Below are positions 9,211 to 17,715 of a stretch of DNA of 64,000 nt, in pieces. The stretch covers positions 62,001 to 126,000 of the forward strand of contig NZ_WBXO01000006.1 of NCBI RefSeq assembly GCF_008933955.1. The letters run 5' to 3'. The notes beneath the pieces were generated by a model. It was not told the DNA's origin. It was given only the letters and a program-made list of their open reading frames with translations, and ran no database searches. The stretch is from Heliorestis acidaminivorans (GTDB lineage: Bacteria > Bacillota > Desulfitobacteriia > Heliobacteriales > Heliobacteriaceae). The first letter of the stretch is position 1, and each line of letters begins with the position of its first letter. The position numbers were made by a program, and so were the translations under genes.

Positions 9211-9548
9211 ATCCCTACAGTTCCTAGTTCCTACATAGACCTTACAATCTACCTAAGCGAAGGATTCAACAAACAACCCTTAACTACCAGAAAAAACAAC
9301 GAGATGGACTGACGTACCATGATAAATAGACAACAGAATCACCAATTTGAGATTCGAAACACCGATTGGGGAGGTAAACATCTTTTAACCACTGACAATT
9401 TGATAAGAACCTAGACTACTTGATAACAACTTGACAGTGCCTGACAGGTATTGAACCGGAATAAGAATCTTGTAAACAACCTTGAACCAACCTTTACCTG
9501 TCGATGCTTTTCTACGCTCCTTTTTGTTTCTCTCTAAACTGTAAGGAT
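9211..9548 (-). ncRNA. Putative structured non-coding RNA, about 340 nt, unclassified
   Basis: There is no credible ORF here, but the minus strand folds well. A 12-bp closing helix joins the two ends (9537-9548 with 9211-9222, one G-U pair). Inside are a perfect 8-bp helix (9495-9502 with 9443-9450), an interrupted helix (9428-9439 with 9390-9401) and a 5-bp hairpin (9351-9355 with 9336-9340). A promoter-like element lies just upstream at 9562-9590 and a strong terminator just downstream. I looked for the signature bases of RNase P, tmRNA and SRP RNA and did not see them; the branched shape does not fit a 6S rod. The class is unknown to me. Confidence 0.55.
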
Positions 9549-9561
9549 ATTGCCTAGTTAG

Positions 9562-9590
9562 AGTGTATCATGAGGTCTATTCTTTTGCAA
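9562..9590 (-). promoter_or_regulatory. Sigma-A-like promoter for the putative ncRNA
   Basis: On the minus strand TTGCAA (9585-9590) and TACACT (9562-9567) are 17 bases apart. Transcription would start near 9555, a few bases before the closing helix of the putative RNA. Confidence 0.5.
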
Positions 9591-9638
9591 GTACTTTTTT
9601 GAACTTTATCAAGAAAATTTTTGGATTCTTTTGAAGCT

Positions 9639-9845
9639 CTATAGCTTCTTCTTTTCTCGAAAGCCATCACAAGGATGACCACAACTCTGAAAGACAACGA
9701 GACTGGGCATAGAACGAGTTTTGAAGTTGAGCAATTTACAGCCGCGAGGAAACTTAGGCTCCCAAGTAATATAAAAGTGCTCACAGCGTAGACAGTTGAT
9801 TCTTTGCTTTTCTGAAATTGTTACATTCTTATCTTTGTTGCTCAT
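9639..9845 (-). CDS. Small cysteine protein of unknown function
   Basis: The 68-residue protein has the pattern INCLRCEHFYITWEPKFPRG then CKLL and a late C..PC. This short family (CxxCxHFY, FPRGCK) is widespread in Firmicutes; it is sometimes labelled uracil-DNA-glycosylase-like in databases without support. The four or five cysteines suggest a bound metal such as zinc, which is inference. The start ATG 9845 follows AAGGATAGG. It lies between uppP and the putative ncRNA. Confidence 0.75.
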   Translation of the reverse strand: MSNKDKNVTISEKQRINCLRCEHFYITWEPKFPRGCKLLNFKTRSMPSLVVFQSCGHPCDGFREKKKL

Positions 9846-9899
9846 AACCTATCCTTAAATTTTTGGTTATATTCTTACGTTCTCTTTTTCTGCCAACCC

Positions 9900-10706
9900 C
9901 TATAAGAAGAAAATCCAATAAAAAGCGGCTAGTATAAAGCGATAGTAGGCAAAGGGGGCTAATCCTACGTTCTCAAGGAAACGTAGAAACCACATAATCG
10001 ATAACCACGCTACAAAGAAAGCAACAACAAAACCTAAGGCAAAGATGGGGATATCGGCCATCGTTAAGAAGTGATAAGACTTTAGTAAGTCATAACCTGT
10101 GGCGGCAAACATAATGGGGACAGCAACAATAAAAGAGAGCTCTGCGGCAACCTTCGGTGAAAGCCCTACAAGAATTCCACCCGAAATAGTAGCACCCGAT
10201 CGTGAAAAGCCAGGCCACAAAGAAAGACATTGAAATAAGCCTACGGAAAATGCTTGCTTTAATGATATATCGTCAAAACTTTGTACCTTTGCTTTAGAAG
10301 CATATCGATCGGCTACAAGTAACAATAGGGCACCTACAACGAGACCGATGATAACCGTTTTTTCCGAGAAAAGATGATCTTTAATAAAACCATGAAGCAA
10401 GTAGCCCAACAGAAGAGCAGGTATTAAGGCCGCTAACAAATGAAGTACAGAAAATCCATGCTTTGGTGGTTTCAATCCTTGTTTGAAAAACAATTGTCCC
10501 ATATCAATAAATTTTTCTTTGTAAAGAAAAAGAACAGACAAAATAGCACCTAATTGAATAAAAATCTCAAAGGTAGCCGCTCTTTCATCATCAAAACCTA
10601 ACAAGTGTCCTAGTAAGATTAAGTGTCCTGTTGAAGAAACAGGCAGAAACTCAGTAAAACCCTCAACAATCGCTAGTATAAGGGCTACTAGATAAAGATT
10701 CTCCAC
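9900..10706 (-). CDS. uppP: Undecaprenyl-diphosphatase
   Basis: UppP (BacA) removes a phosphate from undecaprenyl pyrophosphate on the outer face of the membrane, recycling the lipid carrier of cell-wall synthesis and giving some bacitracin resistance. The active-site motifs are present: VEGFTEFLPVSSTGHLILLG near the N terminus and SLWPGFSRSGATISGG in the middle, with about eight membrane segments. GTG 10706 is preferred (eight bases after GAGGAG); an in-frame GTG at 10712 is too close to that site. Confidence 0.95.
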   Translation of the reverse strand: MENLYLVALILAIVEGFTEFLPVSSTGHLILLGHLLGFDDERAATFEIFIQLGAILSVLFLYKEKFIDMGQLFFKQGLKPPKHGFSVLHLLAALIPALLLGYLLHGFIKDHLFSEKTVIIGLVVGALLLLVADRYASKAKVQSFDDISLKQAFSVGLFQCLSLWPGFSRSGATISGGILVGLSPKVAAELSFIVAVPIMFAATGYDLLKSYHFLTMADIPIFALGFVVAFFVAWLSIMWFLRFLENVGLAPFAYYRFILAAFYWIFFL

Positions 10707-10741
10707 TCCCACATCTCCTCAATTGAAACAAAAAAAGTTCT

Positions 10742-11116
10742 CTAACGAATCAAACGAATCGTTAAGGGATAACGATAATAAACACCTTCATTAGATCGAA
10801 TAGCCGCAATGATAGTTAAAATAAAGTGCGCAATCGGAATAATCAACAAGAAAACAAATCCAATCGCAACTATCACCAGAAGCCCAGCAATCATGGTATA
10901 TAGCAAAAGACTTATCTGAAAGTTAAGTGCTTCTTTACCCTGATCATCAACGAAAGGCATAGAGTCTCTTTTTATTAACCAGATCAATAATGGAGGAATG
11001 ACCTGACCAATAAGAGGTAATAGGTAACCTAGAAAAGTTGAGACATGACATAACATTGCCCACATACGTTCATCTTTTGATGGACTGCTATAATTATCTA
11101 CATTGTATACTTCCAT
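10742..11116 (-). CDS. DUF4870 (Tic20-like) membrane protein
   Basis: The 124-residue protein has the DUF4870 signature: DERMWAMLCHVSTFLGYLLP at the N terminus, PLLIWLIKRD, DDQGKEALNFQIS, and three or four membrane helices. The family is common in Firmicutes and its function is unknown. ATG 11116 follows AGGAGGCATTTTC. A longer frame back to 11200 exists but lacks a ribosome site. It sits 35 bases upstream of uppP and may be cotranscribed with it. Confidence 0.85.
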   Translation of the reverse strand: MEVYNVDNYSSPSKDERMWAMLCHVSTFLGYLLPLIGQVIPPLLIWLIKRDSMPFVDDQGKEALNFQISLLLYTMIAGLLVIVAIGFVFLLIIPIAHFILTIIAAIRSNEGVYYRYPLTIRLIR

Positions 11117-11292
11117 GAAAATGCCTCCTTTCCTTAGAGCATCTCCTCCGTACATGTGTAAGAAATAAAGAAACCTTTTATGCCTCCTGAAAAAGGTCAT
11201 AAAAGGTCTTCTTTTTTTGTAAGGGAATCTCCTGCCTCGAACTAAATATTTTCTAACTGAACGACTTAGTAATTAGCTAATTAAGGTCTTAT

Positions 11293-12030
11293 CTACTCAA
11301 GTTCCCAATCGTAAGCATCAAAGCCCCAGTAGACAGCATCTTCATATTCTGGTACTCCTGCAAAAATAAAAACAAAGCTACTTTTTGCACCTGCTTCTAG
11401 TTCAACAGGAATATTTTCGAATCTATGATCAGCAACTACAGCTTGCTCCTCTTCTTCATTAGCCATATGAATCAAGACATCTATGTACTGAACATTATTA
11501 ATATAAAGTGATCCTACGTTGTGAAAAGTACCGTCAGCCTTCAGTATGCCTTCGTCGTAGTAAACTTTATCGATTTCAAATTCCATTAATTGTTCAGCAA
11601 TTACTTCTTCTAGTATCTTAGAGTTAATATCAGCCCTTCTCTCTGCCCCATCCCAAAAAACATCTTTATCTAAACTTTGGGCAATAAACCGTAAAGGTAC
11701 ATATGTACTATCCTGGATAATCCGAGCTGGAACATCAAGTTCTACCCTTTCATCCCCTACAACAGCTACTGCATTATCAATCTGCAGCCAGATAGACCCT
11801 GATGTAACAGAACGTTCTTCGTTATTCCATTCAACATTCTGTTCCAAAGCTTCAAAAATGGCTCGCATAGGCACCAAGGTTCTATTATCTTCAATAACAA
11901 TAGGTAAGTCGGAAACTAACTCTTCACCATCGATAAAGACTTTAGGAGGCTCTACAGCACCTACAAAATTAGAACCTAGCAAAGTAAAAAACAAAAGCAT
12001 TGTCAAAGCAATAAATTTCTTACCCTTCAT
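11293..12030 (-). CDS. Secreted copper-amine-oxidase-N (stalk) domain protein
   Basis: After a signal peptide (KFIALTMLLFFTLLGSNFVG) the 245-residue protein has two stalk-domain halves: VFIDGEEL/NRTLVPMRAIFEALEQ/VEWN and RVELDVPARII/STYVPLRFIAQSLDKDVFWD. The C-terminal 105 residues form an acidic beta-rich region (ADGTFHNVGSLYINNV, IPVELEAGAKSSFVF) that resembles an FxLYD or NEAT-like immunoglobulin fold, but I cannot name it. It is probably an extracellular wall protein. It is a second stalk-domain protein within 7 kb of the one at 4267. Confidence 0.8.
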   Translation of the reverse strand: MKGKKFIALTMLLFFTLLGSNFVGAVEPPKVFIDGEELVSDLPIVIEDNRTLVPMRAIFEALEQNVEWNNEERSVTSGSIWLQIDNAVAVVGDERVELDVPARIIQDSTYVPLRFIAQSLDKDVFWDGAERRADINSKILEEVIAEQLMEFEIDKVYYDEGILKADGTFHNVGSLYINNVQYIDVLIHMANEEEEQAVVADHRFENIPVELEAGAKSSFVFIFAGVPEYEDAVYWGFDAYDWELE

Positions 12031-12145
12031 TAAAAACTCTTCCTTCCAAATAATTTCTCATTGCAGAGTTCCTATCTATTGGACAACAAAAAAAATTTTA
12101 CGTCAAGCCTTTCGAGTTTATTTCCAAGAAAGCACATAATTCCAT

Positions 12146-12186
12146 AAAAAGCAAAAAACCGTCTAAGCGTACGCTTCAAACGGTTT
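12146..12186 (-). terminator. Terminator of the tRNA operon
   Basis: Arms AAACCGT/ACGGTTT (12180-12186 with 12156-12162) with an inner AAGCG/CGCTT stem; the minus strand then runs into T6GCT5. Confidence 0.85.
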
Positions 12187-12192
12187 CCATTG

Positions 12193-12276
12193 CTAATCGG
12201 GGTAGTTAGATCCCATGACTTCATCGGCCGAAACATTCTTCTTAGCTGTCGCGCAACTAGTGTCTAGTTCTTCCAT
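12193..12276 (-). CDS. Possible 27-residue peptide gene at the end of the tRNA operon
   Basis: Between tRNA-Thr and the operon terminator there is an ORF beginning ATG 12276 and stopping at TAG 12193, seven bases before the terminator stem. The peptide starts MEELDTSCATAKKN and ends VMGSNYPD. The codons are balanced and lack the A/T-rich look of random spacer. The weak point is the ribosome site: AGGTGG touches the ATG with no spacing. I do not recognise the peptide. It may be a real small protein or chance. Confidence 0.3.
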   Translation of the reverse strand: MEELDTSCATAKKNVSADEVMGSNYPD

Positions 12277-12308
12277 CCACCTGGTGATCCCGCAAACCCT
12301 AATATAGA

Positions 12309-12384
<76 letters not shown>

Positions 12385-12391
12385 GAGGAAA

Positions 12392-12467
12392 TGGTGACCC
12401 GTAGGGGATTCGAACCCCTGTTACCGCCGTGAAAGGGCGGTGTCTTAGACCACTTGACCAACGGGCC
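12392..12467 (-). tRNA. tRNA-Glu (UUC)
   Basis: 76 nt with encoded CCA. Anticodon stem CCGCC/GGCGG with loop CTTTCAC gives TTC, reading GAA. T-arm GGGGTTCGAATCCCC. Confidence 0.95.
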
Positions 12468-12474
12468 TTATAAA

Positions 12475-12549
12475 TGGCTGGGGTGGCTGGATTCGAACCA
12501 ACGAATGGCGGAGTCAAAGTCCGCTGCCTTACCACTTGGCTACACCCCA
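12475..12549 (-). tRNA. tRNA-Gln (UUG)
   Basis: 75 nt with encoded CCA. Acceptor TGGGGTG/CACCCCA (the U1-A72 pair is typical of tRNA-Gln); loop CTTTGAC gives anticodon TTG, reading CAA. Confidence 0.95.
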
Positions 12550-12555
12550 AAATGG

Positions 12556-12639
<84 letters not shown>

Positions 12640-12648
12640 GCATTAAGT

Positions 12649-12725
12649 TGGTAGCGGTGGTAGGATTTGAACCTACGACTCTACGGGTATGAACCGTATG
12701 CTCTGACCAACTGAGCTACACCGCC
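12649..12725 (-). tRNA. tRNA with CAU anticodon, probably elongator Met
   Basis: 77 nt with encoded CCA. Anticodon loop TTCATAC gives CAT. The anticodon stem lacks the three G-C pairs of an initiator and the acceptor starts with a G1-U72 pair, so it is not fMet. An Ile (lysidine-modified) identity cannot be ruled out by eye. It is the first gene of the tRNA operon. Confidence 0.88.
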
Positions 12726-12763
12726 ATAGTCCATCGCGACCAAAACCCCGGTCACAGGACAGT

Positions 12764-12792
12764 ATGTTATCACTTTATCTTCTCTATGTCAA
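12764..12792 (-). promoter_or_regulatory. Sigma-A promoter of the tRNA operon
   Basis: On the minus strand TTGACA (12787-12792), a 17-base spacer, then TAACAT (12764-12769). The start would be about 30 bases before tRNA-Met. The valS leader has the same TTGACA/TAACAT pair. Confidence 0.75.
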
Positions 12793-12841
12793 CAAGTTTT
12801 TCTGTTTTTTTGGAGAAATATCGGAGAAAGCCAACTGATAC

Positions 12842-12971
12842 AAAAAAAGTCCTAGGCCCGAGGGAAGACATTTCCGGAAAAAGGGCTTGGCGACCTCAGC
12901 TTATCAAACAGCTTGCTGGCTAAAACGCGTGGGAGACGCCCGTTCATAGGAAGTGACTTCACTCGGACCCG
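12842..12971 (-). ncRNA. Rod-shaped structured RNA or unusually long terminator after leuS
   Basis: Starting 40 bases past the leuS stop, about 130 nt of minus strand fold into one irregular rod. The helices are GGTCCGAG/CTCGGGCC (12962-12969 with 12855-12862), GAAGTCA/TGTCTTC (12954-12960 with 12864-12870, one mismatch), TTCC/GGAA (12949-12952 with 12872-12875), and then an open region with a GGGC/GCCC apical stem. The strand then runs into T7 (12842-12848). It is far more than a simple terminator. The stem-bubble-stem shape recalls 6S RNA, but it is short for 6S and I found no clear separate promoter. The SRP RNA motif is absent. Confidence 0.4.
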
Positions 12972-13009
12972 ACATATTATTACTTTAAAAATGTGCCTAG
13001 AAAGGCTAC

Positions 13010-15526
13010 TTACTTGACCACAATATTCACTAGCTTATTAGGCACCGCAATTACCTTAACAACATTCTTACCATCAATAAAGCTTTGTACACGCTCATTC
13101 TCTAGAACTTGCGCCTTCAAGGTATCAGCATCAAGTCCATTAGCTACAGATAAGCGATCACGTACCTTACCGTTGACTTGAACAACAATTTCAACTTCAT
13201 CTCGTACTAGAGCTTTTTCATTATAGCTAGGCCAAGATTGCTGATAAACATAGCCCTTGCCGCCGACTATCTGCCACAACTCTTCACAGATATGGGGAGC
13301 AAAAGGAGCTAAGATTAAAATTAATTTACCAATTCCATCTTTGATTAGAGCAAGATTCTGTTGCTCAGCAGGAACTTTTTCTTTGTAAATGTACATAGCA
13401 TTAACAAGTTCCATAATAGCCGAAACAGCAGTATTGAAGTTAAAGCGTTGACCTACATCTTCTGTTACTTTTTTGACTGTATAATTGATTTGACGAAGCA
13501 GTTCTTTGTCGTCCTTATTAAGCTCTGAAAGGTTTATATCAGCAGGCTGAAGCATCAAGGTAGTTACCTGTCTCAAAGAAGGCTGATAAGCTTGTACAAG
13601 GCGCCATACACGATGTAAGAAGCGATGCGCACCCTCTACACCTCGATCACTCCACTCCAAATCACGCTCAGGTGGTGCAGCGAACAAGATAAAGAGACGA
13701 GCCGTATCAGCACCATAACGAGAAATAATCTCTTCTGGGCTAACTACATTGCCTTTAGACTTAGACATCTTAGCGCCATCCATCAGCACCATACCCTGTG
13801 TTAAGAGGTTCTTGAAAGGTTCATCAACAGCTACCAGCTTGAGATCATAGAACACTTTCGTGAAGAAACGAGCATAAAGCAAGTGAAGAATAGCATGCTC
13901 TACGCCACCGATGTACTGATCTACATTCATCCAGTAATCGACATCTTCAGCAGCAAAAGCTTCGTGCTCATTCTTAGGAGAACAGTAGCGCAAGAAGTAC
14001 CAGCTAGAGCAGACAAAAGTATCCATTGTGTCAGTCTCTCGCTGTGCTTCTCCACCACATTGCGGGCACTGGCAATTCAGAAAGTCAAGCCTAGAACGTA
14101 GTGGAGACTCACCAGATGGTTTGAACTCTACATCATCAGGCAGAATTACAGGTAATTGCTCATCGGGAACAGGTACTTCGCCGCAAGTGGAACAATGAAT
14201 AATTGGAATCGGTGTGCCCCAATAACGCTGACGAGAGATGAGCCAGTCACGTAAGCGGAAATTAATCTTTCTACTTCCCTTACCTAGCTTTTCTAATTCC
14301 GTAGCGATAGCACCTAAAGCATCTTCATTTGGCATGCCATTGAAGGCATCAGAGTTAACTAGAGTTCCTTTATCAACATAAGCATGATCCATATCTTCCG
14401 CCTTCAGATCAGCTATACCTTCTGGTTGAATGACGACGCGAATAGGTAGGTTGTATTTGTTAGCAAACTCAAAGTCCCTTTGATCGTGAGCTGGTACGCC
14501 CATAACAGCACCAGTTCCATAATCAACAAGAACATAGTTACCAATCCAGATAGCTACTTGCTCACCAGTCATTGGATTCAAGCAGTAATGACCTGTGAAA
14601 ATACCTTCTTTTTCTGTTTCTGTAGAAGTCCGATCAATCTCACTGAGATTAAGCACTTTGCTTATAAAAGCCCTAATCTCATCTTCACGCTCATTGTTTT
14701 TAAGCAACTCTTCGACTAAAGGATGCTCAGGAGCTAAGACGAGATAAGTAACACCAAAAATCGTGTCTTGCCGAGTAGTATAGACTCTAATTTTATCAAA
14801 GCCGCCCATCGTTTCTGGTAAGGCAAAGTCCATCTCAGCACCCTCAGAACGACCAATCCAGTTTTCCTGCATGGTTTTTACTTTGTCAGGCCAACCGGGC
14901 AAATTATCTAAATCGTCTAAAAGCCGCTGAGCATAATTGGTGATACGGAAAAACCACTGCTCTAAAGCTTTCTTCTCTACAACACTATCACAACGCTCAC
15001 AAGCACCATCTACAACTTGCTCATTAGCTAATACAGTAGCACAAGAAGGACACCAGTTTACATTCGCCTTTTTCTTGTAAGCAAGATTAGCTTTGTAAAG
15101 CTGTAAAAAGAGCCACTGCGTCCATTTGTAATAATCGGGATAGCAAGAGGCAATCTCGCGTTCCCAGTCATAAGAGAGACCCATGGCTTTTAACTGACTG
15201 CGCATATTAGCAATATTCTCTGTAGTCCATTGTGCTGGCGGTACACCATGCTTAATGGCCGCATTTTCAGCAGGTAGACCAAAAGCATCCCAACCCATGG
15301 GATGAAGGACATTAAAGCCTTCCATGGTCTTAAAGCGAGCTACAACATCACCAATAGAATAGTTACGAACATGGCCCATGTGCAACTGACCAGAAGGATA
15401 GGGGAACATTTCGAGGCAGTAATATTTTGGCTTTGCAGGATCAGTTTTTACTCCATATATAGCAGATTGCTCCCATACTTTTTGCCATTTCTGCTCAATT
15501 TCTTGAAAATCGTACCTTTCTTCCAT
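13010..15526 (-). CDS. leuS: Leucyl-tRNA synthetase
   Basis: Class I synthetase charging tRNA-Leu. Signatures are the HIGH box HMGHVRN in [19 protein letters not shown], the KMSKS box (AKMSKSKGN), the CP1 editing domain, and a zinc-type pair (CPSC, CERC) in the insert. The length of 838 residues from ATG 15526 is normal. AGGAGG lies 13 bases before this ATG, rather far; an ATT three codons upstream would be better spaced, but I keep ATG. Expression is controlled by the T-box leader just upstream. Confidence 0.97.
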   Translation of the reverse strand: MEERYDFQEIEQKWQKVWEQSAIYGVKTDPAKPKYYCLEMFPYPSGQLHMGHVRNYSIGDVVARFKTMEGFNVLHPMGWDAFGLPAENAAIKHGVPPAQWTTENIANMRSQLKAMGLSYDWEREIASCYPDYYKWTQWLFLQLYKANLAYKKKANVNWCPSCATVLANEQVVDGACERCDSVVEKKALEQWFFRITNYAQRLLDDLDNLPGWPDKVKTMQENWIGRSEGAEMDFALPETMGGFDKIRVYTTRQDTIFGVTYLVLAPEHPLVEELLKNNEREDEIRAFISKVLNLSEIDRTSTETEKEGIFTGHYCLNPMTGEQVAIWIGNYVLVDYGTGAVMGVPAHDQRDFEFANKYNLPIRVVIQPEGIADLKAEDMDHAYVDKGTLVNSDAFNGMPNEDALGAIATELEKLGKGSRKINFRLRDWLISRQRYWGTPIPIIHCSTCGEVPVPDEQLPVILPDDVEFKPSGESPLRSRLDFLNCQCPQCGGEAQRETDTMDTFVCSSWYFLRYCSPKNEHEAFAAEDVDYWMNVDQYIGGVEHAILHLLYARFFTKVFYDLKLVAVDEPFKNLLTQGMVLMDGAKMSKSKGNVVSPEEIISRYGADTARLFILFAAPPERDLEWSDRGVEGAHRFLHRVWRLVQAYQPSLRQVTTLMLQPADINLSELNKDDKELLRQINYTVKKVTEDVGQRFNFNTAVSAIMELVNAMYIYKEKVPAEQQNLALIKDGIGKLILILAPFAPHICEELWQIVGGKGYVYQQSWPSYNEKALVRDEVEIVVQVNGKVRDRLSVANGLDADTLKAQVLENERVQSFIDGKNVVKVIAVPNKLVNIVVK

Positions 15527-15545
15527 TGCTAGAATCGATCCTCCT

Positions 15546-15800
15546 AAAAAAAATAAAACCTTATCGCCCCTGTTGGGACGAAAAGGTTCTTCCGCGGTAC
15601 CACCCAATTTGCCCTTTGCTGATAAATAGCAAATGACCTCTTACACAGGGATAACGGTCCTACCGGCACAGAACTACAACCAAATAAAGTAGCTCTGGCA
15701 ACTCCTAGGTGAGTTCAATCTATCTTTCCCCTGCCTCGCAGCAAACGGCAGGTCTCTGGTAGAAAAGGTTAGATTTACTATTCCCATTCATCGTCTATAA
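15546..15800 (-). promoter_or_regulatory. T-box riboswitch of leuS (specifier probably CUC)
   Basis: The minus strand carries the T-box sequence GGGTGGTACCGCGG (near 15590-15605), the part that pairs with the free CCA end of uncharged tRNA. It is followed by a terminator (15558-15588, AACCTTTTCGTCCC with GGGCGATAAGGTT, then a T-rich tract). Farther upstream, GAACTCACC in the stem-I region gives a CTC leucine specifier. A TATAAT at 15808-15813 is a good -10 for this leader. Uncharged tRNA-Leu should favour the antiterminator and leuS expression. Confidence 0.9.
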
Positions 15801-15858
15801 GATATAAATTATACCCAATTATTATATATTTTCTGATAGAAAAAAGCAAAGAAAAGGC

Positions 15859-16605
15859 TTATTTTTTCTGGGCCACCACGAAGTATCTTTCACTATTCTC
15901 TTCTAAAGAACCGCCTTTTAGATCTCCATAGATTCCAATAATATCTAATCCTGCCTCAGTTAATGCTTTTTCAATCTCTTCTTGTGAAAAACATTGTTGG
16001 CGATGAAATTCTTCAAAACGTTCATATAGCCCGTTTTCACGAGCCACAAAAAAAGTAAGTTCCATCTCTACAGCTCTCTGCTCCGCATCGTAGTGATTAA
16101 GCCACAAATAGGCCATGTCATCGCTTACTTCATAAAAAACATCATTGCCGACCATCGTTGAGAGTTTATGTTCCGTGTGTAAATCAGCTACAAAGATGCC
16201 ACCCTCAGCTAAAACTCTTGAAATTCGCTCAAATACTTGAGCCAATTCTTTATAAGATTCTAAATAGTTAAGACTATCTAGAAAAGATACAACAGCATCT
16301 ACTGTAAAAGGCAACTCTAGACGCCTCATATCCTGTGCTAAGAGCAGAAGCCTAGAAGCTTCAAGGTAGGATTGATTGCAGTCAGCAGAAAGGGCTAACA
16401 TCTCTGGAGAAAGATCTACACCAACTACATCGTAACCTCTATCTAATAACCTTTTAGTAATTGCACCAGTTCCACAAGCTAAATCTAGAATTTGTTGTGG
16501 TCTCTTAGGCGCTAAAGCGAAGGCTTGTTCCGCAAAATTAATCCAACTATCATAATCCACATCGGCCATTAATCGATCGTAATAAGCCGCAAAGGATCTA
16601 TACAT
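15859..16605 (-). CDS. Class I SAM-dependent methyltransferase
   Basis: The Rossmann methyltransferase motif I is ILDLACGTGAITKRL, followed by VVGVDLSPEML and a motif-IV-like VDAVVSFLDSLNYL; the C-terminal half is beta-rich and ends YFVVAQKK. The substrate cannot be told. In many clostridia such a gene follows rsfS, suggesting a housekeeping link. ATG 16605 is eight bases after GGAG; a GTG at 16614 overlaps that site. Confidence 0.85.
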   Translation of the reverse strand: MYRSFAAYYDRLMADVDYDSWINFAEQAFALAPKRPQQILDLACGTGAITKRLLDRGYDVVGVDLSPEMLALSADCNQSYLEASRLLLLAQDMRRLELPFTVDAVVSFLDSLNYLESYKELAQVFERISRVLAEGGIFVADLHTEHKLSTMVGNDVFYEVSDDMAYLWLNHYDAEQRAVEMELTFFVARENGLYERFEEFHRQQCFSQEEIEKALTEAGLDIIGIYGDLKGGSLEENSERYFVVAQKK

Positions 16606-16647
16606 TCTAATCACTCCGAGCCAAGCTTTCGCCAGTATAAAATTATA

Positions 16648-17013
16648 TTAAACAGTAGCAAACTCCGCAAAATTAGGCTCCATAGCCCGAGGCGCATCGC
16701 CCCATAGGCGTTCTAAAGAATAATAATCTCTTGTATCTGGTCTGAAGATATGCACAACTACGTCACCAAGATCGACCAATACCCAGCGACCTTCTCGATA
16801 TCCCTCAATCCGCAAAGCCTGCTGCCCCAGATCTTTCATTTTGGCTTCAATGTTTTGGCAGATAGCCTGTACCTGCGGTGTTGAGTTGCCTGTACAAATG
16901 ACAAAGTAGTCTGTAACTCTCGACTTATCTCGTAAATCAAGCAAAAGAATATCGCTAGCTTTTTTCTCAGATGCCGCTTCGGCAAGTTGGATGGCTAAAT
17001 CTTTACTATCCAT
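16648..17013 (-). CDS. rsfS: Ribosomal silencing factor RsfS
   Basis: RsfS (Iojap) binds ribosomal protein L14 and blocks 30S-50S joining when nutrients are short. The family core is clear: VTDYFVICTGNSTPQVQAI, RIEGYREGRWVLVDLGDVVVHIF and YYSLERLWGDAPR. The start is ATG 17013 or TTG 17016, both after GGGAGG; an earlier in-frame start at 17046 would overlap yqeK by 23 bases. The order nadD-yqeK-rsfS is conserved in Firmicutes. Confidence 0.95.
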   Translation of the reverse strand: MDSKDLAIQLAEAASEKKASDILLLDLRDKSRVTDYFVICTGNSTPQVQAICQNIEAKMKDLGQQALRIEGYREGRWVLVDLGDVVVHIFRPDTRDYYSLERLWGDAPRAMEPNFAEFATV

Positions 17014-17023
17014 CAAAAGTTCA

Positions 17024-17632
17024 TTACCTCCCTGTGTTTCTTTCATCGTAATTTTGAAGTTCCTTGAGAAGATGATTTCTTAACTCTACCGTGTAAGGAT
17101 GTAAGAAGAGTCCTTGCTTTATGATATAGCATATGGATTGATCTACTGAGACTTGCATAGCTTTATCAATTGATCTTAAAGCCAATTGGCGAACTTCCTC
17201 TACACCTTGATAAGCACGACTAACTTCAATCTTGTCAGCAAGATAAACTATTTTTGCTACTTTTCCCATGGTAGGATGCCCTGTAGTGTGAAAAGAAATA
17301 GCTTCTAGCACTTCATTCTGCTCAATCCCATAGTATTCACGTGCCCAGAGAGCTCCGGCTGGTCCGTGTAATAAAGCTAAGTGATCTGCTTCCCAATCAG
17401 GTCGATCTTCTCGCTTTGCTCTTTCATAATAAGAAATCAACTTTTTCACAGGCCACTCACGAGCTATATCGTGTAGCAAGGCAGCTACTTCAGCATGTAA
17501 AGGATTGAGATCGAATCGTCGAGCCATTTCTAGGGCACTATCTCGAACAGCAAGAGTATGTTGAAATCTTTTTGAGCCCATGGTCATTTCTACATCTTGA
17601 TTAATTCTTTGAACTAAGGCATTCCAATTCAT
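17024..17632 (-). CDS. yqeK: HD-domain diadenosine tetraphosphatase YqeK
   Basis: The 202-residue protein belongs to the YqeK HD family, shown in other Firmicutes to cleave Ap4A symmetrically. Metal ligands of the HD fold are seen: H25 in RFQHTLAVRD, HD in AALLHDIAREW, H in LLHGPAGA, HTTGHPTMG and the late D in YLADKIE. It precedes rsfS with tight spacing, in the usual nadD-yqeK-rsfS cluster. Confidence 0.93.
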   Translation of the reverse strand: MNWNALVQRINQDVEMTMGSKRFQHTLAVRDSALEMARRFDLNPLHAEVAALLHDIAREWPVKKLISYYERAKREDRPDWEADHLALLHGPAGALWAREYYGIEQNEVLEAISFHTTGHPTMGKVAKIVYLADKIEVSRAYQGVEEVRQLALRSIDKAMQVSVDQSICYIIKQGLFLHPYTVELRNHLLKELQNYDERNTGR

Positions 17633-17659
17633 GAAACGTTATTAACCATCCTTTCATGA

Positions 17660-17703
17660 ATAGAAAAATAATAACCTCCTAGACCACAGAGGGTTTAGGA
17701 GGT
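17660..17703 (-). terminator. Hairpin after the RRM gene
   Basis: Arms ACCTCCTA/TAGGAGGT (17696-17703 with 17674-17681), extended by GG-CC pairs; the downstream tract on the minus strand is an interrupted T run (TTATTATTTTTC). It probably ends the RRM gene. Confidence 0.6.
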
Positions 17704-17715
17704 GAGCAGATTTTG

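Noticed and set aside
9211..9548. Reading the ncRNA candidate as RNase P, tmRNA or SRP RNA.
   Set aside because: None of GAGGAAAGTC, tmRNA tag/T-arm features, or the SRP GGAAGGxAGCAG loop is visible. A purine riboswitch for purL is also unlikely because the terminator separates it from purL by 105 bases and the conserved core is not seen.
9554..9784. 76-codon minus-strand frame overlapping the small cysteine protein gene.
   Set aside because: It is in another frame of the better-supported gene at 9639-9845, and runs over the putative ncRNA promoter; no ribosome site or motif.
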